Assembly: GCA_019426215.1 (NCBI GenBank) | Contig: CM033393.1 | Location: forward strand, 21,206,591 to 21,270,590 | DNA from: Buddleja alternifolia | Taxonomy: Eukaryota; Streptophyta; Magnoliopsida; Lamiales; Scrophulariaceae | Direction of reading: 5' to 3' | DNA: 64,000 nucleotides | Shown: piece after piece, positions 35,430 through 47,331 of the stretch | Layout: each line of letters opens with the position of its first letter | Position numbering within the stretch: the stretch's first letter is position 1 | Position numbers and translations under genes: made by a program | The notes under the pieces: generated by a model | What the model was told of the DNA's origin: nothing | The model's input: the letters and a program-made list of their open reading frames with translations, nothing else | The model's database searches: none

Positions 35430-36177
35430 TATTGGGTCCCAAGTGTGCATACGAAGGGTCTAGAGGGGGGGGGGGGGTTTGAATAGACCCTTTAAGTCTT
35501 TTTCGACTTCAAAAAGTTTCGTATTAAAATTGATTTGGACACTTGAGAATGTAAACGCTTGGCTAAGCGTTTACTTGAAGACTGTTTGAAAAGACTAACT
35601 TAGACTCAAGATTTGAATACTATAACCACTCAGGTTTAAGCGTTTAGTTCTTTAATCAGGGTTAGCACATCAGAATGATTTAGAGTCTTCTCTTTGAAAG
35701 GTCTTAGCTTCAGAAAGTTTTCCTTAGTTGGTTTTGGTTTTGAAAAGTTTTGAACGCTTAGAGATCTTAGAGCTAGGTCAGACGCTTAAGAAATGATTTG
35801 AAAACTTAGCGTTCTCTTTGACTTAAATTAGACGCTTGACTTTTTATATGCTTTTTCAAGATATAATGTGCAACTGTAAGTAAAGCAAATAAAACAGTAA
35901 ATAACACAATAAATTGTAAGGTTCACTGGGTGATGTAATTCCAGCTATGTCCTTCTTCAACTTCATCTCTAATAGACTCACCTAGAATTTTATTAGCGAC
36001 CGGTATCTACTACTTAGTCTAAAATCTACAAAGATAAAAATTACAAGCCTAACAAACTAATAAACTTTCAAACGCTTATACATATATTCTATGGAAGTAC
36101 AAACTTACATTCTTTTGGGGTCTAACATGAAATCCTATCTTGTCAACATCAAAACATCTAACCTGAAATTCCTAACA
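35430..36177 (-). mobile_element. 5' LTR of copia fragment
   Basis: The minus strand starts TGTTAGGAATTTCAGG (36177) and ends GGGACCCAATA (35430). It includes a run of 14 G on the plus strand near 35468 and the word AAGCGTTTA/TAAGCGTTCA several times. The end part matches 19500-19590. Confidence 0.78.
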
Positions 36178-36336
36178 CTTTGCTTTTGTTTTAGTTTAAT
36201 TGTTGACTTGATTTAATTTCGTTATTGCTAAAATTCTAGTCTATGTGGGAACGATATTCCGAACTTAAAAATCCACTTTATTACTACATACGATCAGTCC
36301 ACTTGCCGTGCAAATACGATCATATTTCTCGTGTCA

Positions 36337-36719
36337 ATTCATTTATACTTCGAATGAAGAAATCAGTATCCACGCACACGATTACATGAATGATGAGTGG
36401 TAAATCCGACACGGGATTGCAAATTGTATTGAAAATATAATCAATGAGTGGCGAATCCAACATAGGGTTGCAAATATATTAACTTCAAGAAAATATGTAA
36501 ATTACTGATATGCCGTTGTTGTTATGGAGAAACTATAGTTACAACTGTAGAGAATAGGAAAACATGAGAAAGCATATCTGTACAAGATGTTGAGTAAGAG
36601 GTGGGAGAAGAAAAGGTTTGCTTACATTAGCAAAGGTTTTCATTCTATTTTTGCCTACATTAGCCAAGGTTTTTGATTCTTATGATGAACATTTTCTTTT
36701 ATGAAGACCTGAAAGTAAA
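36337..36719. other. Unassigned sequence right of G2
   Basis: This is AT-rich sequence without a coding frame. GAGTGG(T/C)(A/G)AATCC(G/A)ACA and GG(A/G)TTGCAAAT occur twice (about 36396-36430 and 36445-36475). It may be old host sequence or the flank of another element. Confidence 0.4.
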
Positions 36720-38109
36720 GGCTCTATTTGGATGTGTTTTCATTTCATTTTCAACCGTCATTTTTTAAAATGTGTGGAAAAATGAGTTTTTTTATTTTTG
36801 TGTGAAAATGTAAGCATGTTTTTTTGTATTTCTAAGAAGGATTGGAAATGATGATTTGATAATGCTTGAAATGATTGCCTTGGTTAAAAAGTAATGATTA
36901 TGTGAATAGTATAGATAATATTGATTAAAAATATTTATAAGTAAAAATAATAAAAGTGAGCCCCCCCCCCCCCGTAAAAAAAGAACTAAAATTACCAAAA
37001 TAGATCTTAAAATGTGTACAAACCTATGAAGGTTAATACTGTTGGGAAATGAAATAACAAAAACACGCAGCGAAAAAATTAAATAAATTCACACGTGGTC
37101 ATCTTTGATTTGCATATTTAAACCGTAAATATCGAAGAACTTACTCTTTGTAGTGAAGTAATTGGACATTCACATTCCTTGCAATTTTTGAGCCAATAGT
37201 AATACTAAAAAAATCCAAGCTTTTTTCAAAATCCAATCCTCGTGCAATCAAAAATTCTCCTTCTTTAATTTTTGACCTAAACAACGAATATGTCGCTCTC
37301 TCTAAATTTGTCACGCTGATGAATAGATGAAAAATCTCCTCTTCTTTCTACTGCAGGGGACGGCTAGCACAGAGAGAAAGGGAGGAAATTTTTCTTTCTT
37401 AGATGATGTCATTTAGGTTAAAACCTTTTAAGTGTTAAGTATATATACAAACTAAAAACACTACAGCCCATTAACCAACCAAACAAGCAAGATAAGCCCA
37501 TTTAGACGTCCATGAGGATGCCTAATAGCCATGTGGGCTCTGATACTTACTCTCACTTTTATATTTTAATTATTTATTTTATCCAATAAATTAATTAATT
37601 AATCACATGAATTAATTTATTAATTTATTCTCCAAGATATTAATTAATCAATTAATCTCATCTCTTGAATAATTAATTTATTTATCTGCTGAATAATTAA
37701 TTAGTCTCTAATATTTAATTTATCCAACAAATTAAATACACTTAATCTCCAAAATACTCCATTTCTTATTCATTGCTAATCCTTAAAAAGTGACTCTTTA
37801 GGTTCATCTCATTTGGCAATGGGAGGAACCGAAGGATGTAGGTAACACCTAGTCAGCCATGTGGCTCACATCAAAACCCAAATAAGATTGAAAGAAAGGA
37901 TTATTCTCAAACCTTGCTCGGTATGAATAATGTACGAGTATAAATATTTTATTCTAATATCACAGTCAAGTGAGAATCACGAATGAGTCAAACTCACAGG
38001 ACTCGACTATATGCTTAAGTCATAATGAGTCAAGGTCACTAAGCTTACTGTTGTGTCGAACACGAGCAGCTCCATTGCTTTGGCCAAACACTTTTGACCT
38101 CACTCACTT

Positions 38110-39708
38110 TGTTAGTGTTATGCCCTCAAATGCCATAAAGAGGATAGATTTATGGGCATTGAATTGTAACTAAACATTCTTATATTAATAAAAGGTGTAT
38201 TCTAAGGTGTAGTAAACAACGTAAAGTCCTTGATACTAAGGCGAACCTTCTACTCCCTATGGGTTAGGGAGAATGGCATTAGAAGAGTTCGATCCTTAGT
38301 ATCTAAAATGGTTCGTAAGTTGAAGAGAGTATTGATTGGACATCATTACTAGATACAGACTTGTATGGTATAAGTTTTGAAAAGGAAGTGTCAGTCGAAC
38401 ACTATGAGTATGTTAACGGGAAATTATGTCATAGACACCTCAGTTAGACTGATGTGTTCAAACACGGCTCGCATCAGTTCTGTTACATGGGTATTCACTC
38501 ACTAACAGTTAATGACAAAACTGATAAGTTGTGATAGGTACGCGTGAACCTTAGACCAGAGGAATCATATTGAAGATGTGCTTGTGAAATCAAGTCTGTC
38601 ATTAGAGTAGTTAGTTCCAATTCACCCATTAGTGGGGTCGATCTCGAAATGCGGCTTGATGGGCAAGTTGCAATCTTAACTGATTAGCAAAATGAAATTT
38701 ATTCTCTCATAAGTGAATGAGCTAAATATCCTATGCAGCCATGAATGAGTGAGGTTAAAGACTTTGGCCATAGCATTAGAGATACTCATGTTGGACATGA
38801 ATGTATACTCAGCAACCTCGATTCATTATGAGCTAAGCATATGGTCAAGTTTTGTGAGTTGTACTAAATCATGACTCTCACTTGACTGGGATATATGAAT
38901 AAAGGGTTTATACTCATATGGTATTTACAGCGTGAAAGGTTTGGAATGATCCTATTCATTCGTTCTCAATTGGAATATGGTATGGGCCACAGAACTGGCT
39001 AGGTGTTATTCACATCCTTTTGGTTTCCTCCCAATTGCCGTTTGAGGCAAACCTAAAGAGCCGCGCTTAAAGAAAATGCAAAGGAAAAATTATGGAATAT
39101 GACTTGAGAGATTTTTCCGTATTGGATATCGCAATTAATTAATAAATAAATCTTTAGATGATTTTATTAATTAATTAAGTTAATGTGTTAATTAATTTCT
39201 TTATGAAATTAGTTATAGAGTTAACGTGGATTAATTAGTTTATTTATTGGATAAATAATATTAATTAAATAATTAATTAAAGTAAAACCACAACTTGGAC
39301 TAAGCCCGGAGGGCATTAAAAATGCCCAAGTGGGCGTCCATGCGTAGGTTTTAGTTAGGTTGTTTATTTTCTAGTGTAGTATAAATATACTACTTAGTGA
39401 AAATTAACCTAAGCCTCATTCATTATCTTTCTCTCCAAGTCAAAGTCTTCCACCTCTCTCTCTCTCTCACTCTCTAGCCATCTTCAAGGGAAGAAAAAGG
39501 AGGAATTTTTCGCTTCAATTCCAGCATGGTGATTTTGAGACAGTAGCCGTTTTGTTGTTCAAAAGAGGATGACAAAGCTGGTTCAAAATTTCAATCACGT
39601 GAAGAAAGATACACTTTTTCTAAACCATGATTTGAATACATGAAATCGGAGATGAACCACCGTGGGATTTAAATTTTTGCTACGTTTTATATGTAAAAAA
39701 CCCAAACA
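38110..39708 (+). mobile_element. Copia D 5' LTR
   Basis: The ends are TGTTAGTGTTATGCC and CCCAAACA. TATTAATAAAAGG near 38182 resembles a polyadenylation region. A CT microsatellite lies at about 39453-39475. It differs from the 3' LTR by scattered substitutions and a short indel near 38200. Confidence 0.94.
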
Positions 39709-39721
39709 GTGGTATCAGAGT
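39709..39721 (+). other. Primer-binding site of copia D
   Basis: GTGGTATCAGAGT adjoins the LTR end and matches the plant tRNA-Met primer site TGGTATCAGAG. Confidence 0.93.
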
Positions 39722-41590
39722 CAATCTCTGATTTTCGTATTTAATCAAATACGTGAATTTATGTGTTTTTTGTGTTTTTAAAGCATGATGAATATGATGA
39801 TATATTTATGATTTTGAGCCATGATTTTATGCTTTTTTCTTGGATATTGTTGCATGATAATATGTTGATTTGAAAAAATCAAATTGGGTGAGAAAACGGA
39901 GCCCGAAGGCTCCCTGTTTGCTGCGCCACTACACACGTAGCCTCGCACACAGCTGGTTGGCCTGCTGTGTACGCATGGCCTGCTGCTGTGCCTTGCGCTG
40001 AGCGCAATGCACACACATGATGGGCCGTGCGCGCTCAGCGTATACGCACGATGGGCCGTGCGCGCTCAGCGTACACGCACGATGGGCCGTGACCCCAATG
40101 GGGGGTCTGGGTTGTTTACCCGGTCCGAGTGGGTCGAGTCATGTCAAACCGGATCTAATTTTTATATAAACGGGTTTTGGGTTATTTTATTAATCCGTGT
40201 GGGTCAAAAGAATGATGACCCGGGTTTTAAGTAAATAAGCCTAAATTGGTTTAACTAAAATATTGGACATTCAACAAATTAGTTTTAGGCTAATTTTGTT
40301 AAATTTAAATATGCCAATGGGTTGGTAATTTAGGTTTGATGAAATCGAGCCCATTAGTTTTTATTCAATATTAATTATTTGAATAAAGAATTAATTAAAT
40401 ATTCTTGGAGGATTTTAATTTATTTATTTTTTTAAATAATAAATTCTTACTAGATGGTTTATTATCATAAATAATAATAAAATTTGAAACTTTATTAGAA
40501 AATTAATTAGTTGGACTAATTAATTGTCAACTAAATCACCAACATAGTTGCTTTATTTATCGCGAGCATGTATTATGTGATGGTGACATTATCCAAGGGC
40601 TTAGGATTCTTTTTGGATGCATTTCTTTTTTATGGGTTGTAAGGGCCGGATTTGAGCCCATTATTTATTCTTAGAATTATGTATAGGATGTCAAAATTCT
40701 TATGTAATAGATAGAATTAGCATAGGTCTTGAAAAAGAGATCGATCCAAAAAGGAGAAGTGCTTGGAGCCCGAGACGAATAGTCTAATTTTTTTTTTCGA
40801 TGGCCCATTGGCTTGGGCCCTCTAGAAAAGCCTATGGATACATGTGTTGTTTTACAGCTTTTTGATGCATGTTCATTAGATGTATGAAGCATGTATTTAC
40901 TTATCCAACGCTATAAAAATTTGATAATGTGTAAAGTGAGACATACATAAATGTTTAGAACATAAATCCTCCTAAACAAAAATGATACTAAGTTAGAAAG
41001 GGGCGCTAGGCATCCCGTCCGTCCACTAAGCTTAATGGAATTAAGAATTGAATCTAATATATGGCATCTTCCCAGTAAGTGGGGGGGTCATATATTAAGA
41101 CTCAATTCTAAAATTTTATAAAGTGCATTAGATGCCTTAATCGAGACATATTTCACTTCAAATATCGTTAAAGGGTTGCAAGGTGAAATTATGTTAGATT
41201 AAAGGAGTTAGTGGGAATGAACTTAGATAGTCCACAAACTTATATATCATTAAAGGATTGCGGTTTTGATGGCTTATGGGAAAAGAAGATTGGACCGTTT
41301 ATTAAATAGATTGATGTTAGACATCACTTTAATTAAGTAGTGGACCAAATATCGTTAAAAGGTTTCCATCCACTATATTGATTAAAGAAATCAATCTCCA
41401 CTACGAAGTAATAAACAATGATCACTTCTGATTTTCACAGTGGGAGTGTGAATATCGAAAAATGTAGTGGGAGCCAAGTCATGAATCGAAGTCCTTGATT
41501 TCACTTGATTTTAGTTTAAGTTACAATTATCTAATTAAGTATGGTTTATTTTCTGCAGTTATTTATTGCTCTACCTCTCTCAAATCAAAA
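39722..41590 (+). mobile_element. Copia D leader
   Basis: This is a non-coding leader with the same layout as A and B. A GC-rich block at about 39900-40145 carries a 31-bp tandem repeat (40019-40091). A long AT-rich stretch follows, with conserved blocks such as GTGTAAAGTGAGAC (about 40930) and AATGTAGTGGGAGCC (about 41461). Confidence 0.78.
40019..40091 (+). repeat. 31-bp tandem repeat in copia D leader
   Basis: The units start GATGGGCCGTGCGCGCTCAG at 40019 and 40050, with a partial third unit at 40081. The unit includes CGTGCGCGCTCAGCGTA(T/C)ACG and is strongly GC-rich against an AT-rich background. Confidence 0.9.
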
Positions 41591-42605
41591 ATGTCTCCCA
41601 AACCACTATCAAAATTGATGGAGAACACTATTCTTACTGGACCAAATTACATAGAATGACTCACAAAGTTAAGGATGGTCCTTACCAGTGAATCCATAGA
41701 CTATGTACTAGAGGTTGGTCGTCCACCTATTCCTGGAAGAGACGAAGGCGATGAAGTTCACTTGGCTCGTTGGGATTGGTGTTGTGACAACCATAGAGCA
41801 AGAGTCTCCATCTTAAGCTCCATGTACATTGAGTTGCAAAGATCCCATGATAAGGTGGATAATGCAAGATACATTGTCCTTCACTTGGATGAGTTGTTTG
41901 GAGAACGGAGTAAGACCGCCAGATATTTTATATTAAGAGAACTCTTCTGAACTAAGATGACTGAAGGTTAGGATGTAGGAGAACATGTTTTCATAATGAT
42001 GACCATGATAGAGAAACTTAAATCTTTGAATTTCTATATGGACCTACATCTCCAAGTTGACCTCATCTTACTTTTTTTTTTTGGTATATACCAGGGTTTC
42101 CTCCAGCCGGACGCTAGAAACTATTTCCCTTCGAGGCGTAGAGATCACCGAAGTGGATTTTGCCTCTCCCAACAAAGCCTTTTCCATACACACCGTCAGG
42201 AATCGAACCCTGGATAAATGCTTAAGGAACCCAGCTATCTACCAGCTGTGCTGGACCTTGTTGGTTGACCTCATCTTACAATCACTCCCTGTTTCGTTCT
42301 ATTATTTCGTCATAAACTTTGACATAAATGACATTGAGGGTTCATTAGTTAGGCTTTTAGATAAACTCAAGGTTTCTCATAATCAAATAAGGGTGGACAA
42401 ATGGAACAGCCCAATTGCTGTCATTTTTCCTAATTCATTAGATGGACAAAGGAATAATAATAGCAATCAGCGAGCGGGAACATCTAAGGGAACTTGCAGC
42501 AAGGTACAACAAAGGAGGAATAAGAGGTCTAGATATGAGAACAAGTGTTTTTGCTGTGGTGAGCTAGGCCACTGGAGAAGAGACTGTCAAAATATGAACA
42601 AATAA
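41591..42605 (+). pseudogene. Copia D gag, broken and split by a SINE
   Basis: This gag frame starts at the ATG at 41591 (MSPKPLSKLMENTILTGPNY). Stops occur near 41657, 41948 and 41970. The frame is interrupted at 42072-42263 by a SINE and resumes after it. The C-terminal half (about 42280-42605) is a basic Asn/Arg-rich segment with an intact zinc knuckle, C-F-C-C-G-E-L-G-H-W-R-R-D-C, of the CX2CX4HX4C type that binds element RNA. Confidence 0.88.
42072..42263 (-). mobile_element. tRNA-derived SINE in copia D gag
   Basis: The 192-bp insert is flanked by the perfect 16-bp duplication GTTGACCTCATCTTAC at 42056-42071 and 42264-42279. On the minus strand it starts with a tRNA-like head with an A-box-like AGCTGGTAGATAGCTGGG and a perfect B box GGTTCGATTCC. 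It ends in an A-rich tail (T run at 42072-42082 on the plus strand). The long duplication and tail fit LINE-mediated insertion. Confidence 0.93.
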
Positions 42606-42639
42606 GCAATAGGTAAAGAACTTTATGTTTCTGAAACTA

Positions 42640-44095
42640 ATTGTTCTATTACCATATTTTCCACTTCTTGGACTCTTGATTCAGGAGCTAATACTCATCT
42701 ATCTTGTGTGAATCAGAATCTAGAATGAAGTAGGAAGATGGGCCCTGATGAGGTAAAGATACAAGTAGGCAGCGGTCAAAGCGTCGCGGCTACTGGAATT
42801 GGATCTACCTCATTACTTTTGAATTCTGGACATTTACTATTTCTGGATAATGTTTTAGTTTTTCCCAGTGGGCGTAAAAACATTATTTCTATTCTCGTTT
42901 TAGTTAAGCGTGGTTATACTTTCAGTTTTATTGATGAACATTTCAACATTTATTATGGTAATAAATTAGTAGGCTTTGCTTCTTTAGTAAATGGTTTGTA
43001 TTACCTTAATGTCCAGATTGAGTATGCTTTGAATACTATACAAAGAAAACATGGTAAGCATAGAATTAACCAAAGATTAATTTGGCATTTTAGACTAGGC
43101 CATGCTGGAGAACACAAAATTCACAAAATGGAGAAAGATGGACTAATAGGTCCATTGGGATTGGATCCCTATCCTACTTGTGAATCTTGTCTCAAAGGCA
43201 GGATGGCTAGATCCCCCTTCACATGGACTTTTGAAAGAGCCTCACAAATCTTAAGTTTAGTGTATACTGATGTTTGTGGACCATTTGGAGAAATGGCTCG
43301 TAGAGGTTTCCTTTACTTCATCACATTCACTGATGACCATTCAAGATATGGTCTAGTGTACCTGATGATACATAAGTCTGAATCCATTGAAAGATTCAAG
43401 GAATTCAAGGCTTTAGTAGAAAATCAAACTGGGCAACATATAAAGGCTCTTCGATCTGATCGAGGAAGAGAATATATGAGTGCGGAGTTTGATGAATACA
43501 TTAGAGAGAATGGTATAATATTATAGCTCATACCTCCAACGACACCACAGTTGAATGGAGTAGTCGAGCAAAGGAATCGAACTTTGTTGGACATGGTTCG
43601 CTCCATGCTTAGCTACAGTGACTTACCCATTTCACTGTGGGGTCACGTGCTGCTTACAGTTGTACATGTTTTAAATGATGTCCGTCCAAGTCCGTTCCTA
43701 AGACCCCATATAAAATATGGAGAAATAGGAAACCAAGTCTTAATCACATTAAGATTTGGGGATGTCCTGCTTATGTCAAAAAGACTAAAGTAGACAAGTT
43801 GGAGGCTAGATCCTTAAAAGGGCATTTCGTTGGCTATCCTGAGGATTCCATGGGATACCTCTTTTACCTGCATGATGATCAAAGAATCATTGTAGCTTTA
43901 CAAGCCCATTTTCTTGAAGATGAGTTCATTCAAGAAGGTGGTGCGGGTAGAAAGATTGTTCTTGAAGAACAAAATGAAACTCTAGTGGATACATCTACAC
44001 AGGAAGTAAGAACCGAACCTTCTTTAACACAACCACAACCACGGAGATCAAATAGGGTACCTCAACCTCCAAAGAGGTATGAATATCTACTATAG
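42640..44095 (+). pseudogene. Copia D protease and integrase, broken
   Basis: The protease shows WTLDSGANTH, an intact D-S-G. A long frame (42738-43526) carries the HHCC finger (HFRLGHA..HKMEK..CESCLKG) and the integrase core with YTDVCGPFG and LRSDRGREYMS, the first two catalytic Asp. A TAG at 43524 stops the frame just before the third residue region (LNGVVEQRNR, in the frame that starts at 43551). A shift near 43790 follows. The frame at 43799-44095 gives the integrase C-terminal region with FVGYPEDSMGYLFY and the linker to RT. Confidence 0.92.
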
Positions 44096-45683
44096 AGGGA
44101 GCTGAGCCTCCATTCTGTATTAGAGGAGGGTTATGGAGATGATCTCTCCATGTATGATCAAGCGATGGTGGATGTGGATTCTACAAGATGGCATGAAGCT
44201 ATGCAAACAGAAATAGATTCGATACATTGAAACCAAGTCTGGAAATTTATAGATCGGCCTGATGGTATAAAACCAATTGGGTGGAAATGGATTTACAAGA
44301 GAAAGATTGATGTTGATGGTAAGGTTAACACCTATAAAGTCAGGCGAGTGGCAAAAGGGTATAGTCAAAAGAAATGAATTGACTACCAAGGAACCTTTTG
44401 GCCAGTGGCTATGATCAAATCTATAAGAATTCTACTTGCAATAGCAACTCACCTTGACTATGAGATTTGGCAAATGGATGTCAAAACCGCTTTTATGAAT
44501 GGATTCCTAGAAGAGGATATCTATATGGAACAGCCTAAAGGTTTTGTATGCCGAGGATGGTATCCATAAGGTGTGTAAGGTTGAAAGATCCATTTATGGA
44601 CTCAAGCAAGCATCTCGTAGTTGGAATTTTCGATTTGATGAGGTAGACAAAGGATTTGACTTCATCAAAAACGAAGACGAGCCATGTGTTTATAAGAAGG
44701 TAAGTGGGAGCAAGATAACATTCCTTGTGTTATATGTAGATGACATATTACTCATAGAAAATGATATAGGAATGCTCACCACTGTTAAAAAGTGGTTTTC
44801 TAGTACTTTCTCCAGAAAGACTTAGGGGAAGCTACTTACATTCTAGGGATTCGAATATATAGAGATTGAACAAATAGAATGATAGGGATCTCTTAAGCCC
44901 TTTACTTAGAAAAGGTCCTAAGAATTTTAGGATAGAGGATTCTAAGAAAGGGTTCCTGCCAATGAGGCATGGGGTACATCTCTCAAAAACTATGTGTCCT
45001 TAAAGTGAGCAAGATAGAAAAGAGATGAGCACTGTACCCTATGCATCTGTAGTGGGTAGCCTGATGTACGCGATGTTGTGTAATAAACCTGACATTGCTT
45101 ATGTCGATTTCAAGCAAACCCAGGCAAGAAACGTTTGATAGCTGTGAAAAATATCCTAAATTATCTGAAGAGAATTAAGGATATGATTCTTATCCCTGGG
45201 AGTGGTGACCTAAGAGTGGACGGGTACACTGACTCAGATTTCCAATCAGACGTCGATGACCGGAAATCCACCTCAGAGTTCATATTCACCCTCAACGGTG
45301 GGGCGGTGACTTGGAAAAGTTCCAAGCAAAGCACAATCGCGGACTCCACCATAGAGGCTGAATACGTAGCTGCCTCTAAGGAAGCTAAAGAGGCTGTTTG
45401 GCTTAAGAAGTTCAATGGAGAACTTCAAGTGGTTCTAAGTGTGGAGCTCTCGTTGCCACTTTATTGTGACAACAGTGGAGCAATAGCGCAGGCAAAGGAA
45501 CCAAGGTCTCACAACAAGTCCAAACACATTGAGAGAAGATACCACATCATAAGAGTGATCGTTGCGAGAGGAGAAATATCTGTTCAGAAAATAGTCTCAC
45601 CAGATAATGTCGTTGACCCATTGACCAAGCCATTAGCACAAGCGATGCTAGAAAGATATTTTGAAAAGATGGGTACAAAATAG
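44096..45683 (+). pseudogene. Copia D reverse transcriptase and RNase H, broken
   Basis: RT starts around GWKWIYKRKID near 44280. Stops occur near 44093, 44228 and 44375. The YVDDILL box lies at about 44733 in the frame 44544-44825. RNase H begins near 45025, with a deletion around 45105, and the last frame (45135-45683) is open through DGYTDSDFQSDVDDRKST, DSTIEAEYVAASKEAKEAVW and SKHIERRYHIIRVI to the end. It abuts the 3' polypurine tract. Confidence 0.92.
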
Positions 45684-45716
45684 CATAGCAAATGGCATTG
45701 AGTGCAAGTGGGAGAT

Positions 45717-47331
45717 TGTTAGTGTTATGCCCTCAAATGCCATAAAGGGGATAGAGTTATAGGGCATTGAATTGTAACTAAACATTCTTATATTAATAAA
45801 AGGCGTATTCATGTTATTTTCTTATAGGCATTTGTAAGGTATAGTAAACAACGTAAAGTCCTTGATACTAAGGCGAACCTTCTACTCCTTATGGGTTAGG
45901 GAGAATGTCACTAGAAGAGTTTGATCCTTAGTATCTAAAATGGTTCGCAAGTCGAAGAGAGTATTGACTGGACATCATTACTAGATACATACTTGTATGA
46001 TATAAGTTTTGATAGGGAAGTGCTAATCAAACACTATGAGTATGTTAGTGCGAACTTATGCCATAGACACCTCAGTTAGACTGATGTATTCGAACACGGC
46101 TCGCATCCATTTTGTCACATGGGTATTCACTCACTGACAGTCCATGACAAAACTGATAGGTCGTGATATGTACGCGTGAACCTTAGACCTGAGGAATCCT
46201 GTTGAAGATGTGTTTGGGACATCAAGTTTGTCATTAGAGTAGTTAGATCCAATTCACCTGTTGGTGCGGTCGACCTCGAAGTGCGGCTTGATGGGCAAGT
46301 AGCAATCTTAACTGATTAGCAAAATGGAATTTATTCTCTCATAAGTGAATAGGCTAAATATCCTATCCAGTCATGAATGAGTGAGGTCAAAGATTTTGGC
46401 CAAAGCATTAGAGATACTCATGTTGGACATGAAAGTATACTCAGTGACCTCGATTCATTATGAGCTGAGCATATGGTCAGGTTTTGTGAGTTTGACCTAA
46501 CCATGACTCTCACTTGACTGGGATATATGGTGAATAAAGGGTTTATACTCGTACAGTATTCACAGCGTGAAAGGGTTGGAATGATCCTATTCATTCGTTC
46601 TCAATTGGGATACGATATGGGCCAAAGGACTGGCTAGGTGTTACCCACATCCTTTTGGTTTCCTCCCAATTGCCTTTTGAGACGAACCTAAAGAGTCGCT
46701 CTTAATGGAATTGCAAAGAAAAAATTATGGAATACGACTTGAGAGATTTTTCCGTATTGGATATCGCAATTAATTAATTAATCATTAAATAATTTTATTG
46801 CTTAATTAAGTTAATGTGTTAGTCAATTTCTTTATGGAATTAATTAATTAGTTATTTAATTAATTTATTTATTGGATAAACAATATTAATTAAGTAAATA
46901 ATTAAAATAAAACCACAACTTGGACTAAGCACGGAGGTCATTAAAAATGCCCAAGTGGGCATCCATGCACATGCTTAGTTAGGTTATTTATTTTCTAGTG
47001 TAGTATAAATCTACTACTTAGTGAAAATTAACCTAAGCTTCATCATTATTTTTCTCTCCAAGTCAAAGTGTTCCACCTCTCTCTTTCTCTCTAGCCGTCT
47101 TCAAGGGAAGGAAAATGAGGAAATTTTTTGCTTCAATTCCATCGTGGTGATTTAGAGACAGTAGCCGTTTTTCTAGTCAAAAGAGGATCACAAATTAAAG
47201 CTGGCTCAGAATTTCAATTACACGAAGAAAGGTGCACTTTTTCTAAACCATGATTTGAATACATGAAATCGGAGATGAACCACCGTGGGATTTAAATTTT
47301 CGCTGCGTTTTATATGTAAAAAACCCAAACA
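45717..47331 (+). mobile_element. Copia D 3' LTR
   Basis: It starts TGTTAGTGTTATGCC after the purine tract AAGTGGGAGAT and ends AAACCCAAACA. The target copy CACTT follows. It is 1615 bp against 1599 bp for the 5' copy. Confidence 0.94.

Larger units (their letters stand above)
33862..36177 (-). mobile_element. Copia fragment with LTR and gag inside G2 LTR
   Basis: On the minus strand this has a 5' LTR (35430-36177), a primer site, and a gag frame (34476-35330). About 600 bp of non-coding sequence follows with repeated CACTTGTTGA/CATTTGTTGATAC words. No protease, integrase, RT or 3' LTR is present. The left boundary is set where the G2 LTR resumes (GTTGCTTTTGG / CTTTGCTTTTG) and is uncertain. 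Its LTR is related to the solo LTR in G1 at 18.5-19.6 kb. Confidence 0.7.
32859..36336 (+). mobile_element. Gypsy G2 3' LTR, interrupted
   Basis: The LTR starts TGATAGGTTGTGATTTTGC after the polypurine tract and ends ..TCTCGTGTCA at 36336. It is a divergent relative of the G0/G1 LTRs, sharing the GTGCCTTAGT block near 33840 and the CTAGTCTATGTGGGAACG end region. About 33862-36177 is an inserted copia fragment. U3 has the word module at 33050-33170 and a TATA-like CTTATATATATT at 33229-33240. No partner LTR is visible. Confidence 0.82.
38110..47331 (+). mobile_element. Copia D, complete 9.2-kb LTR retrotransposon
   Basis: LTRs lie at 38110-39708 and 45717-47331. The perfect duplication CACTT lies at 38105-38109 and 47332-47336. 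The primer site is at 39709, a long leader at 39709-41590, then gag, protease, integrase, RT and RNase H, with the tract GTGGGAGAT before the 3' LTR. A SINE interrupts gag. About ten in-frame stops or shifts make it non-functional. It is the best-preserved member of the copia family that includes A, B and C. Confidence 0.95.

Noticed and set aside
35468..36975. Long poly-G/poly-C runs (35468, 36961) as functional signals
   Set aside because: Simple homopolymers, one inside a copia LTR and one in a MITE. Lengths may also be inexact in the assembly.
37530..37560. GGGCTCTGATAC resembling a reversed primer-binding site
   Set aside because: It lies in the middle of the solo LTR, with no LTR end beside it, so the match is chance.
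40007..40234. 75-codon frame in the copia D leader
   Set aside because: It is open only because the 31-bp tandem repeat lacks stops. It does not resemble gag and is not conserved in A or B.
42160..42260. Possible tRNA gene (B box and A-box-like motif)
   Set aside because: It has an A-rich tail and 16-bp target duplications and does not fold as a full cloverleaf by eye. It is the head of a SINE.
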